A stretch of DNA of 64,000 bases from Zygaena filipendulae (taxonomy: Eukaryota > Arthropoda > Insecta > Lepidoptera > Zygaenidae): NCBI GenBank assembly GCA_907165275.2, contig OU015654.1:9503501-9567500 (forward strand), in the 5' to 3' direction. Position 1 is the first letter of the stretch. Each line of letters starts with the position of its first letter. Below the pieces are notes generated by a model. That model was not told the DNA's origin. It searched no databases and worked only from the letters and a program-made list of their open reading frames with translations. The position numbers were made by a program, and so were the translations under genes. This document shows, in pieces, positions 11,554 through 25,000 of this stretch.

Positions 11554-12774
11554 CATAAGTTTTAGTCAATTACTGCAATCACTTAAATATACAAGTTAAA
11601 CTAAGTGTAATATTAATTTTTGACCTGCAACCAAACCATATTCTTCAGAAAAACAGTGACATAGCTTCGATTATGCAATTATATAAATATAATAACTACT
11701 AATATAAATAAATTATATAAATATATAAATTATATAAATATATAATAAATATATATATAAATAAATATATAATATCTAACTAGGGGTGTGTACTAGAGGT
11801 TCTACAAAAACCCATAAAAATTTTAATACTGATTTTACACTTATTTATTATAATATTTCAGAAAATAATCTGTTAAATGGTAAATAATTTTAAAGGTTAC
11901 TTAAATTTCTAACAACTAATAGAAGATAACATACGATATAATAAAAAGTCAATATTCGTCATGATTTTGATATCAGTCGTCACTATCACGATAGTTGACA
12001 AAGTACCTACTTATTATCTATTACCTACTTGAGTAGATACAATCCATATCTTATGTTCAAATAATAATTATTTTAATGTGTTCACATAACTATTATAATA
12101 AAAGGATTTTTTTTTTATTCTAAAAATTAATAAAGTTGATCTGTTTACACGATAGGTACACGAAAGATTAAACTTAAAAGAAGCTGAAATTCACCTAAAG
12201 ATCTAATATTAATAGAGTTAAATTGAAATTTTATCTCTATATTAGTAACCTAAGTTTGACATCACACAGGTTAGAACAGGTTAAATCAGAAATTTTTAAA
12301 CCGACATTTAATGTTTGGTACAAATTGCCCTGCATTTTAAATAACATTTTTTCAATTATCTACCAAAGTTTACCTGATTAAAAAAAATTATAACAAAATA
12401 ATATCTGTTTATTTTCAAACATAATATTTTTTTAAATGAATATAAAACGAACTGCCAAGCGTTAGTCTCCCAAACCTAAAAATGGCTCGATAAATTTAAA
12501 TAGGCGTTCCTAATTGAATGTTTTAATTATTATTTTTTCTTCTGGCTAGTCAGTGTACCGTTTGCAGATAGTATTATTGTCACTGGAAATATTCGCGTAA
12601 TCTTATTTATCAAAGAAAGATAATACTTGGCATATTATTATTGATAAAATGTCAATTTTCCATTAATTGTGTTTTTGTTTCAATGTTTACTGGCTGATTA
12701 TAAATTACCTACAAATGAGGCTTGAAAAAATTGTGATCTTTAAATGTTTATAATTATTGAAAAACAATAAAAAA
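11554..12774. other. Intergenic spacer between the two cadherin genes
   Basis: The spacer is about 1.2 kb and AT-rich. It holds the 3' end of gene 1; several AATAAA or AATATAAA strings at 11690-11770 are possible polyadenylation signals, none of them decisive. The rest should include the promoter of gene 2. No transposon end, RNA gene or clear core-promoter motif was recognised. Confidence 0.6.
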
Positions 12775-13021
12775 ATGTTCCATAAAGCACTCTCTGTACT
12801 AACTTTTTATCAAGTTTGGTTTATATACTTAAGTTATGGTGAGTTAAGTACCTAACCGTTTTAGATAGATTAAGTAAAAAGAACTACCTAATGAGTTATA
12901 TATATTCATAAAACAGGGTGTCAAATGGAAGATGTTAATAATTGGTCTCTGCCTATTTCCCTTAACATACAAGACGTTTACAGAGGTACAATTTTAAATC
13001 GAGAAACAACAGGTATTGAAG
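12775..13021 (+). CDS. Signal peptide and N-terminal exons of gene 2
   Basis: Exon 1 (12775-12838) encodes 21 residues plus one base and ends TAT G before gtgagt. It starts at an ATG in an aaaaaATG context and carries a hydrophobic core typical of a secretory signal. Exon 2 (12917-13021) follows a 78-bp intron and begins GCQMEDVNNW, so cleavage near the YGGC junction is plausible. No upstream in-frame ATG with a better leader was seen. Confidence 0.75.
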
Positions 13022-16000
13022 GTAAATATTATCATATAACAGTGGTGTAGTGGTGGAATAGCTAACCTTTTATTAAGTTTCTTTATTATGTTCATTTCAG
13101 AAATATCCAGCATATCATTTGTCACTGACCCTCCATTGAACAGCGGTCCCTATTTGGACGTATCGTTCAATGATTCTCTGTTCACAATCACTACTAACGA
13201 ACAATACCCAAGCTATGAGGAATATGAAACTCAAAATTTATTAGTGATATCCATAGATTTTTTGTGCTCGGATGGTTCCGAAAATCGTTTGGTAAAAATT
13301 CTTCATCGACAGTCTATAAAGTAGATAATGGGGATGTTGACTACTTTTGTAAATCAGAATTCTAATTAGTCCGTCAGTTAGAAAATAAAAAAACAATAGA
13401 CACGTATTTTTTGCTTTTTCAAATAAATTAAAATATACAGAGATAAAGCGCATTAAAGTTTAGAGTGAGGGGGTCGCGTCGTGAGGTCACTAAGCGCTAA
13501 AACCGCCATAAAAACTGTCCTGTTAGTGACGTCACGCTAAATTTCAACTCAATGTATCGCCGTTATATTTTTTGATTACGTAAAAAAGAAAAAATACGTG
13601 TCCAATATTTTTTATCTACAAGACGGGCTAAAAAAAAATGTCAACATGCCCATTATGTAGATATTTAGGAGATTTCATTAAATTTCTAAATTTGAATATA
13701 TTTTTTTAGGTTATACTAGTAAATGTAATTGATACTAATAATAATGCACCGATATTTTTACCAACAAATGAATTCGAGTTTACGGTCACACCTCCTTTGC
13801 CACCTGGATTTTTAATTACCAATTGCCTTAGTGGCATCGTGGTAAGAGACATTGATCTAACAACACAAAGGATCGATTTTTCAGTTGAATTAAATCCATA
13901 CATCGCAATCAATGCATCCACGGATTTGACTGTGCCGAAAGAATTTCAAGCCATGCTGTACACGACCACGTTAATAAGATCTCTAAATGAACCAATTCAG
14001 TTGGTCATAACTGCAACGGTAATAAACTATAGTAATAACTAAATAACATAACATATATTATATTTATTTTCATTTCATATAGTACTAGCTGTGCCGCGCG
14101 GTTTCACCCGAGTGAGTTTCGGAACTCTCGCAGGAACTCCAAACTTCGTTTATCTAAACCTGGTCCTGACAATAATGAACACACAAAAAAGAATTATCCA
14201 ACTAGGGTCTATGCACACCTCGTTTTTAAAACGCGACGTCGACGCGCGTTTGTGGCGATACAGACGCGATACGCACACGAGTCAGACGCAGCCTGTAGAC
14301 TTTTGTAGGATAAAAGCGCGCCGTCCACGCGCCGTCGACGCGTGTTTCGAAAACGAGCGTCTAAAAAACGTGGTGTGCATAGGCTCTTAAATAGCTTACT
14401 GTGGAATCAAGTAGATCTGTGTGATTTGAAGTGGATTACTACTATGATAAAAATTTCATCAAACCCACTTGTTCATGATGATGTTGCGCCGTTGAGTCGT
14501 GAAAGCTTAATAAACAAACAAATAAACTTATTTAGTATAATAATTAATTTAGTATAATATTATCTTATCTTATAATCTAATATATATAAATCACGTGTCA
14601 CGTTGTTAGTCCGCGATGGACCCCGAACCTACTGAACGGATTTTGATAAAATTTTGTAACAATTCATAAAATGGTCCAACTTAAAAGATAGGATAGTTTT
14701 TATCCCGGAATTCCTTCGGGAACTGAAGGACATAAAGTACATTTTTCCCACAACCTCTGCGGGAACTCCGAAATTACCGCGGATGAAATCGCGGGGGACA
14801 GCTAGTACTTATATATATACTAAATGGATATCCATGCAATGGATAGTAAGCATTTTTGTACTAAATGGTTTATGGTTTTAGGATGTTGATCAAACTGGAG
14901 ATCCTCCGTTAACAAGCAACGCTGTTGTACGAATTGTCACTGATAGTTCCTTCCAATTTCCCGAGGAACCCAAATTTTCAGAAGCATTTTACTTAGCAAA
15001 TTATAGTGATGAACACGAATTGGATCTTTTTACCCCGATATACCTGACCCAAGGGTATGATGACCTTGTGAGTTTTGAAAATGACCTCACACAAGGTAAC
15101 TATGTTATAATGATTATGGTGTCCATGATCGATGGAGTTTATTGAAGCTTACAAATATACCTCCTACATGTAAACTATATTAATTTACCTATATCAAATT
15201 ATTTATTACTACATGTAGATAGATATAATATTCCCCACACGATTTTGCCCGCGCTAATTTTAGAATTGCTTCAAATCTCTTTGTACCTACCCAAATGAAA
15301 AATATTCCAAGAACACTATTTACTCATAAATATATACGTAACAGTCATAACCCGCGGATCCACCCACGTAAGCTTCTCTCAGAAACTCTTTTATCCATGA
15401 TAAGAAGCATGTTACTTAAAGATAATTTCTATCTATAATAGAATTTTTGGAATCAATTGTGTAGTTCCAGAGATTACCTCCTACAAACATTTCCTCTTTA
15501 TAGTTATTAACCTAATTACTCCCCTAATAATTATTCCCCGCGATCTCACATACATTAATTTCAAAATTCTCATTTCTCGCAAAATTTATGGTATAAGAAG
15601 TACCCCTATATCTTGACAACGTGTAGGTATGCAAAATTTCATGATCGGTTGAGTAGATAAAGCGCGAAAGCGTGACAAACGACCTAACAAAGAAACTCAC
15701 ATTTATTTTTGTAATATCAAGGATTATAGATCTACTAGCTGTGCCCCGTTCCACCCGCGTGAATCTCGGAATTCCCGCAGGAACTACAAACTTCTTTCAT
15801 AAGAACCTTCTCCTTGCAATAACAAACACAACAAAAAACGAATTAACGAGATTGGTCCAGCCGTTCATGCGTGATGCCGTGACTAAGGGAAATAGGGAAA
15901 CCAATAGGGAACCCATTTTCATGGGTGTCCCAGAAGTCGACGTCAAGCCGGAATCGGGCGATAGGAGAAATCGTAATAGGTAGTTACCAGAAATTTTTAT

Positions 16001-19000
16001 GAAGTGCGAGCGAGACAGTAGTGACGCCACTTTTTGAGTTTTGAATGTAGATCAATACGTTACGCTCCTTCGTTTACTACGCATCTTTCCGTATTCGTTC
16101 GTATTATTTCGTACTTACGACTTTTTGCTTCGCTTATTGGAACGATATTACGAATTTTAAAAATACACGACTAAGATTTTTTTTTAGATTTTTCTAGTAA
16201 ATATTATGATTTGTCCTATAACCCGATTCCGGCTTGACGTCGACTTCTGGAACAACCTGTATATAGATAGATTTTAGAACTATATAGTATACATCCTTTT
16301 TACTTTAATTTTCGTAATACGAGCAATATATTAATGTCATTTTTTTATGCAGAGTATGCAGACCACTTTGAAATCTCTTCGGATGAAAATTATGTTACTA
16401 TTATAATAACATCGCCTTTACCTCTAAACGAACTTACTGTTAGCCAAATCTACCTTGTGATAAGAGCCAACAGAGAATTCACTAGTGGTACTTCAACAAG
16501 TGTCATTGTAAATCTTCCTAAAGGTAAAGACCTCACGATGTTAATAATATAAAATTGGTGTGGTCAAGATGAGTAGGTATGATTAAATTTTACTAATTTG
16601 ACTTGTTGACTATTAATTCAGGACAGACCTGGAAGTTTCATAGAAAGATTTCAGTATTTTATTTTATTTTTATTTAGTTCAGAGTTCTCTGCGGGATTTG
16701 ACTTTTGACAAAGTACTCTATAACGGAACAATTGAAAACGATGTAGTGGAACACGAAGAAATTATTTTATCAAACGATACTGAAGAAAATGTTATAATTG
16801 AAGGAGGTAAAACGTATTTTGAAATAAATAATCCTTTATTTCAATTTGATTACCTACTATTTTAAAAACCAGTAAATAGTAAATAACGAATGTACGTATC
16901 TATTACTTATAGCGATGGCTGGATTTTTTTTAACAAATACATCAGAGCGACAGGTGTTTGTACGCAGGATTGAAACAGTACCTTTGCCAAACCATACGTA
17001 TGCAGCCCTACAACTTCGTGTTGCCAATGCGCGTTCAGTTTTGTTACTCAATATAATAACAGGTGAGAAAAAATCCTTCCATTATTAATTTTAACACCAA
17101 TATCTATTGCGGTTTATTCTCGGTTGATCGTCAGCTGTCGCAGTCCTATGCTCACTCACCCCTAATGAAGGACTCCCGAAGAATCCGAAACGTTAATGCT
17201 GACGATTAATTTGAGTAAGTTTCATAATAAAATAGGTATGTACCTATTAATGTTAATAATATGTCTCACAAAACTTTTCATCCAACTTTTTCTCATTTTA
17301 TTTTACCATCACCTCTTGAAAAAACAAGCATTTATATTGTATCGACTAATAATTTTTTTCTCTTTGCAGAAGAAGTAATACTGCCTTTGGTATTATTTAA
17401 TTCGCGATCCTACGTGTTACAAGTGGAAATGGAACAGACGGGTGTCGTGGGCCAAGTTTTGGCAACAGCCAATAACGGCGAGGCCCTCACCTACTCTTTA
17501 CTTATTGATAACGGTAAACGTGCTAACTCTCATGCACCATTGAGCGTAAATAATAGAAGCTTTGATATATTTTATATTTGTCTTTGTTTTTTATATATCT
17601 TTGTCTATCTTATCAATACTAGTATTATAAGGGGAGAAATTGGCTGAGTGATAAAAAGTACAAAAGCTAGAAATTTTGAATAACTATTTTTATGCAGTTA
17701 CACAGTATTTAGTATCTAAACTACAGTATTTAGTACGTACGTCGTACAGTTCTTTGGAATATAAATTTGATCTTCAAAATAAACTATCCCTGGATGTATT
17801 ATTTTACATTCACAGTTTTCATTCAAAAAATTCAAACCGACTTCCAAAAACATAAAAATGCACTATACTGAAAAGGTAAAAATAACAAAATACATCGGTA
17901 TTTTGTTATCTAAGCCCGCTTGTGTCTGCCCACTTGAGTTGTTCTGCTCACAACGAGCCCGTGGCAGGAGTGGACTCAGTCTATCTACCCACTCCCTATT
18001 TGGCTTGTCACCGACTTCAAACCGATCAGTGGTCTGTGGTAGCACAAACCAATAATAATGAAATATTAGGTGTACAATTTTTCTCTTTAGGTTTAAATCG
18101 GTATTTTGATATTTTTATCTTTTCAGTAAAGTGCATTTTTATGTTTTTGGAAGTCGGTTTGATTTTTTTCTGTTAAAATTTTGTTTTTTCTTGGTTTTAT
18201 ATGAGTCGGTCTGTAATTTATCCAAGTTACAATAGCCCAATGTCAACTGGTCATCACCTTTAACAAAATATTGCTTTTCCCGATGCAGGGACGTTAATTG
18301 TGGAGGAGTTCTCCTGGTTCTTCACTATCAGTTCCACTTCTCCTAATTTTGCTTCTCGAAAGCAAATGAACAATTGACTATAAAAAATACCCAAATCTCT
18401 ATAGGTGTGACTATAAATTTTGAAATTATCCCTCGATTTTTCCGAGATCCCCCTCACTAGATCCCGACTTGATGATAATGGAACTTGGAAGTTTATCCTT
18501 TCAAACAAAAAAGAATTTTCTAAATTGGTCGAACCGTCTTCAAGTAACCGGTGACCATACATAAGAAAAACATACAGCCAGACACAGAACCTCCTCCTTT
18601 TTGGAAGTTGGTTATAAAATATAGTGAAATTTAGGTGTTTGTGAGTCTGTCACACATAAATGGCTGAATTCATTTGAATGAAACTGGGTATTTAATTAAC
18701 TGTTGGTATTCTCGGGCAAACATAAAATACCCAAAGTTTTATCCATCAAAGAGTAGTTCCAAAACTCGCACAGGTCTTATGCACATGTTAGCAAACTGCT
18801 GGTCTATTTTATGATACATAATCATAATATTATGATGAATATTTCGTTTTCATTGGCACGTATTTACGTAGGTACATGATTAAAAATTTCGCTATCAAGG
18901 GCAAAATATAATAACATAATTATTTATTATTTGAAGAAAAGACTTCGTAGTGATATTAAAAAATATATTGGTTTTAGTGCCTGTATATATTTTATGAGCA

Positions 19001-22000
19001 AATATTTCTAAATTACTGATTTTATAAATGTGATACATTGATGTAAAAAAATTTGGTATTTAGTATATTAATGTGATATTTTTATTACTTACAGAACATC
19101 TCGACCAGGGCATTTCAATCAGTGATGATGGTGAAATATACTTACTGGCTCCGTTGAACAGGGGTGTTTACAATTTTGACGTCCTCGCAACTACTGTCAT
19201 TAGCCAAACCACAGGCACAGCTCCCGTAAGTAACCATTTAAAAATACTATAATACAGTTTTATCTATAATAATATGAATCATCGAACTAAAATAATAATA
19301 TCTATACCTATATAAAAATGAATTCCTGTTCGTTTGTCTCGCTATAACTAGAGAATGGCTGGACCGATCTGGCTAATTCTTTTTTGTTGGGTTCGTTATT
19401 TTTAGGAGAAGGCTTGTATTAAAGAAAATTGGTGGTCCCTGCGGGAATTCCGAAACTCACGTGGGGGGAAACCACGGGCACAGCTAATATATTATACAAC
19501 TCCGATAATATTTGTTAATTTATTAACAGAAGTTTTATGGAGGTTTCCATGCTTGTGCAAAATATAATGTTATATGAAATCAAAATAGGTCTACTTTACA
19601 GGTGCATTTAGTAGTTGAAGCTGACACAACTTGTAGCACACAAAATGACGCACTACTTCCTCCACTCATTGTAATCGATAGAGACGAAGAAGAACCGTAT
19701 GACAACTTGGTCGCACTCAATACAACTAGGTATGAGGGCTGTCATTATACTCTCACAAACCTCTGGCCTACTGATCAATCATGGTTGTATGTTGACGGGA
19801 ATGGTTTGCATAGTAGCGCAATAGACAGAGAAGATCCATCTATCGCTTATATGGCTCTCTCTCAGATTCAAATAGAATTAGTATTGCACTGTGAAAGTAA
19901 TGAAACAAATCGCTTCAAACGCTCTGTCAATACCAACAACAGACCAGAATGGTTAAATTATTACGACTACGGTGCATATGAGTGGGTCCTGACTGATTCC
20001 ATTCATTATAACCCTAGAAGAACTTTGATAAACTTAATTGTTAATGATATTAACGATAATATACCCATATTTAAAGGATACGACAGTGAACCAATTGTAA
20101 TAGGATATCCAATATCAGATTTAGAAAAAATCATACTACCAAGAGTGTTAGTAAAATTATCAGTAAGTGTCATAGGTCATGTGTGGTTTTTATTTGCTTG
20201 TGCAAAAAAAAAATAATTTGCAATATCACTTTTTTTTATTAATTTATTTTACATACTAGGCAACCGATGCAGATGTTGGATTAAATGCAGCGTTATTATA
20301 CTGGAGTTCGGATACTACGCTAACAGTGTCTCCTTCTACTGGATATGTACATGTCAGGGACAGTTATTTCTTAGAAAATGATCAAATCGTCACCGTTAAC
20401 GTTACAGATCAAAATGGTACAGGATTAACTGGCTCTATCCAACTTAAGGCAAGATTATATTGATGATTTTTTTTTCTTTTTATTTTAAGATCCAGTATAG
20501 CAGTGATTTTTTTATCATAATTTATAATTTTTAGGTTAAGGGTGCGCTCTAGCATATGACGCAGCTCCCTTCCGATAGAGGCCGCGGACGGCGCCATAAA
20601 AGAGTTTTCTCAATTTACAGAGAATCACAAGGTTAAAAAATAGATTTTGATGATGGGTGCGAGAGGATGAGTGTTTAATACATCTTTGATTTAAAATTTT
20701 TATATGGCTTTACGCGCATTATTATCCTTTAACTACACGAAAATATCGAATAACCGGCCGAAACGTAGTCACACACACATGCAAATCGATTAATACTAGA
20801 CGAATAAGATTCGTAATTTGGCCATTTCAACAAGAGTCTCGGTGGCGCTGTGGTGTAATGCGTCTCTTTTTGTAAACTATGAATCGTGAAAATCTTGTGT
20901 TCAAACCTTAGATTTATATTCCACTTTTTGTAACTATTTTGTCAAACTTATTTATACACACTTATTTATAAACGATTTATTTTTCGTTCTTTCTAGGATT
21001 TTAAACTGTAATGAAAAAAAATTCTAGGGTATAGAACAACAATATTTAAGACTAGCTGTACCCCGCGGTTTCACCCGCGCGAAAGGTTTTTATACAACAA
21101 CTTTTTTTCCGACATCCGATTTCAATGAAACAAAGCCTATATATACATATGTAGCTCCAGGCTAAGCTTAATCTATCTGTGAAAACGACTTAAAATTATT
21201 TTAAACTTTTTTTTTAGTTGGTTACTCTTCTTTTATTTTGGTAAAAATATTTAACACTAGCTGTGCCCCGCGGTTTCACCCGCGGTAATTTTGGAGTTCT
21301 CGCGGGAATTCCGTGCATGCAAAATTTCATCCAACTCAGTTCAGCCGTTTTTGCGTGATTGAGTAACAAAGATCCACAGTTTCACATCTATATAATAAAA
21401 ATGAATCGTCAAATGTGTTGGTAAGCGCATAACTTACAAACGACTGCACCAAATTGGAAAATTGATTTTTTTTTTGAGTTCGTTATTGTCAGGACAAGGT
21501 TTATATAAAAGAATTTTGGAGTTCCTGCGGGAATTCCGAAATTCACGCGGGTGAATCTCCAAAACGGTTGGACCGATATTGACGGGATTCACTGCTAATT
21601 AGCTGTTGTTATAAGGAGTAAATTAGACTGCATTGGAGTTCCTGCGGGAATCCCGAAACTCACGCGGGTGAAACCGCGGGGCACAGCTAGTTTATAATAC
21701 ATATTAGTAGGATAACCTCACTATAAATGTGAAAGTAAGTTTGTTTGTTTGTTACGCTTTCACGCCTCAACAGCTCTGCGGATCATCATGAAACTTTGCA
21801 CACACGTTGTCAGAGATACAGAGAAGGACAAAGGGGTACTTTTATCCCGAAATTCCCACGGGAACTTCTATCTTATTACTGGTGAAACCGCGGGGAACAG
21901 CTATAAAAATATACAGGTATTGGAAAAAAAACCAGGTCCCGTCTAATCAAAACTTCAAGTCCAGTCAAAATTTCAAGTCAATCCATCGCGATAGATCGTT

Positions 22001-25000
22001 TTCGAGTTTTGCGACTACTAACATGGGATACTTTGTCAAGTTGTTATCTATTATATCACTCAGGGATACTGTAGTTTCCTATGAGTAAAATATTTTTTTA
22101 AAACTGGTTCTTTACTACTTCATAATATTATTAGCTATACAATATAGAAATTATAGTGCGGGTTTTTCGGAGTTCCTGCGGGAGTTCCTGGATTAAAACT
22201 ACCCTGTGTTCTTCTCTGTGCCCCTAATAACGTGTATGCAAAGTTTGTTAATAATCGGTTAGGTAATCAAGCCGTGAAAGCGTACCAAACAAACAAACAA
22301 ACTCACATTTCTAATAATAGGTTTGTCTAGAAGTGTGAATAATAATCTACAGAAAAAACAGTATAGATTTCAAATCGTAAACATTGCAATAAAAAATGAC
22401 AGATAACAAAAAAAAAACATCATAGTATAACAGTGGGGGCTGAGATTTGAACAGGGGCCTTACAAAACTACTACGTCTTCGCTACCCGTTGTTCTAGCCA
22501 CTAAACCATTATCGCATAGATCCTCCTGTCGAAAAACTTCTATAGATTCAGCCGTCGTGCGTCATTCTATTTCATATTGATCTTCTTTTATTTAGTTCGT
22601 CAGTGCGTTGGGAAGTTGACAATAATTATTATTATTATAAAAAGGGAAGATTTGATTTTTTGTTTGTTTGTTTTGTAGTTTGTTTGTTACGATTTAACTC
22701 AAAAACTACTGAATCGATTTAAAAATTTTTTCACCATTAGAATGCTACGTTATTCCTGAGTAACATAGGCTATATTTTTACCCGGAATTCCCACGGGAAC
22801 TCTGAAATCTATATAAATAAAAATGAATCGCTCAATGTATTGCTAAGCGCGTAACTTCCAAACGACTGCACCAAACTGGGAAATTATTTCCTTTGTGTTC
22901 GTTATTGTCAGGACCAGGTTGGAGTTCCTGCGGAAGTTCCGGAACTCACGCGTGTGAATCTCCGAAAGGGTTGAACCGATTTGGACGGGACTTTCACTGC
23001 TAATTAACTAATGTTATAAGGTTTACATTGGACTACTTTGGAGTTCCTGCGGGAGTTCCGAAATTAACGCGGGTGAATCTCCGAAATGGTTGGACCAATT
23101 TTGACGAGACTCTCACTGCTAATTATCTAATGTTATTAGGAGTAAATTAGGCTACTTCGGAGTTCCTGCGGGAATTCCGAAATTAACGCGGGTGAATCTC
23201 CGAAATGGTTAGATCAATTTTGACGGGACTTTCACAGCTAATTAGGTGATGTTATAAGGCGTAAATTAGATTACTTTGGAGTTCATGCGGGAATTCCGTA
23301 ACTCACGCGGGTGAAACCACGCGGTATAGCTAGTAATCTATTTAGGTATTATCTATCCTTACTGATATTGATGACAACTTATGTGCCATCTCTCATTTGT
23401 ACTGTATATTTATTATCATGTATCGGCACTGTAGGTCTGTAACATAGTAATACGAAATATTGTAAAAATTAAGATGTATATATGACTGTTTGTTGCCAAA
23501 ACATAAATAAATATTATAAACGCGAAAGTGAGTTTGTTTGTTTGTTTGTTACGCTTTCACACCTCAACGACTCAACGGATCATCATGAAATTTTGTATAC
23601 ACGTTTTCAGGGACATAGAGAAGGACATAGGGTACTTTTTATCTCGGAATTCCCGCGGAAACTCCGAAATTAACGCGGGTCAAACTGTATGAAATTTTGT
23701 ATACTACACGTGAAAAGTAGTTACTTAGGTAGAGAAACAAATATATGGTAGGTAGTAGATATTTTTATCTCGGAATACCTGCGGGATCTCCGAAATTACC
23801 AAGGGTGAAACCGCGATGAACAGCTAGCTATAATATATGAATAGGTATATACATATATAAAAAATTAATCCCTATTTCACTTGGTTACGTTACGGGCACA
23901 GCATCACGCGTGAACGGCTCGATCAATTTCGCTAATTCTTTTTTTATTATGTTTGTTATTGTAAGAAGAAGAATAAAGAAGTTTAGAGTACGCGAGTGCA
24001 AGCGAATCTCAGTCTCAGTTTGTAATAAATTATACTTAATGTACTAGTTGTGCCTCGCGGTTTCACCCGCGTTAATTTCAGAGTTCCCGCGGGAATTCCG
24101 GGATATAAAGTACCCTATGTGTTAATCTGATGTATAAGCTATATTATTGTAAAGTTTAATTTAAATCCATCCAGTAGTTTTTGCGTGAAAGATTAACAAA
24201 CAACCATCCATCCATCTATACATACTTACAAACTTTCGCGTTGATAATATTAGTAGGATTTTACTAGCAGTTGATCCTGCTGCGGGTTTGCCTGCATCAA
24301 TTTTATTTATTGTATTTCTTTGACTTCAGTATCAAGGAGATAATGTATACTAGTATTATAAAGAGCAAAAGTTTATGAGTTTGTGGGTTTGTGAGTTTGT
24401 GACGTTTGTAGGGGATAATCTCTAGATCTACTCAACCGATTTTGAAAATTCTTTCACTTATAGGGAGCTATACAGTGATCCAGAGTGATACAGGGTACTT
24501 TTTATCCCGGAAATCCCTCGGGGACTCCGGAGTTTGTGAGTACGTGAGTTTGTGAGATTGTAGTGGGTAATCTCTGGATCTACTGAACTGATTCTAAAAA
24601 TTCTTTCATAATTAAAAGCTGCAGTGATCTTAAGTGACATAGGGTACTTTTTATCCCGGAATTCCCGCGGGAACTCCAGAGTTTGTGAGGTTATAATCTC
24701 TGGATCTACTAAACCGATTTACAAAATTCTTTTATAGGAGTCTAAAGTGATCCTGAGTGACAAAGGGTACCTATTTTTTATCCCGGAATTCCCGCGAGTG
24801 CTCCGAAATTACCGTGGATGAAACCGCGGGGGTCAGCTTGTAAATAGCAATGAGTGAACCATTACATCATTTGGAAAAAAATACAATAGTAAAATCTATC
24901 TTATACAGGGTGTAACGGAGGGTATTTTTTTGTAAAATGGCATTCAGTATTAGATTATTGTCTGAAAAAAATAAACTTCCGAAAATTTGACCACGTGAGC

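Noticed and set aside
14091..14557. ORFs of 99 and 71 codons in the 14.1-14.6 kb intron
   Set aside because: They span a Helitron-like fragment and a GC-rich MITE; no domain, and the surrounding gene 2 splicing skips them.
20840..20914. Functional tRNA gene
   Set aside because: A and B boxes are only approximate and the acceptor and anticodon stems do not pair, so it is treated as a SINE remnant.
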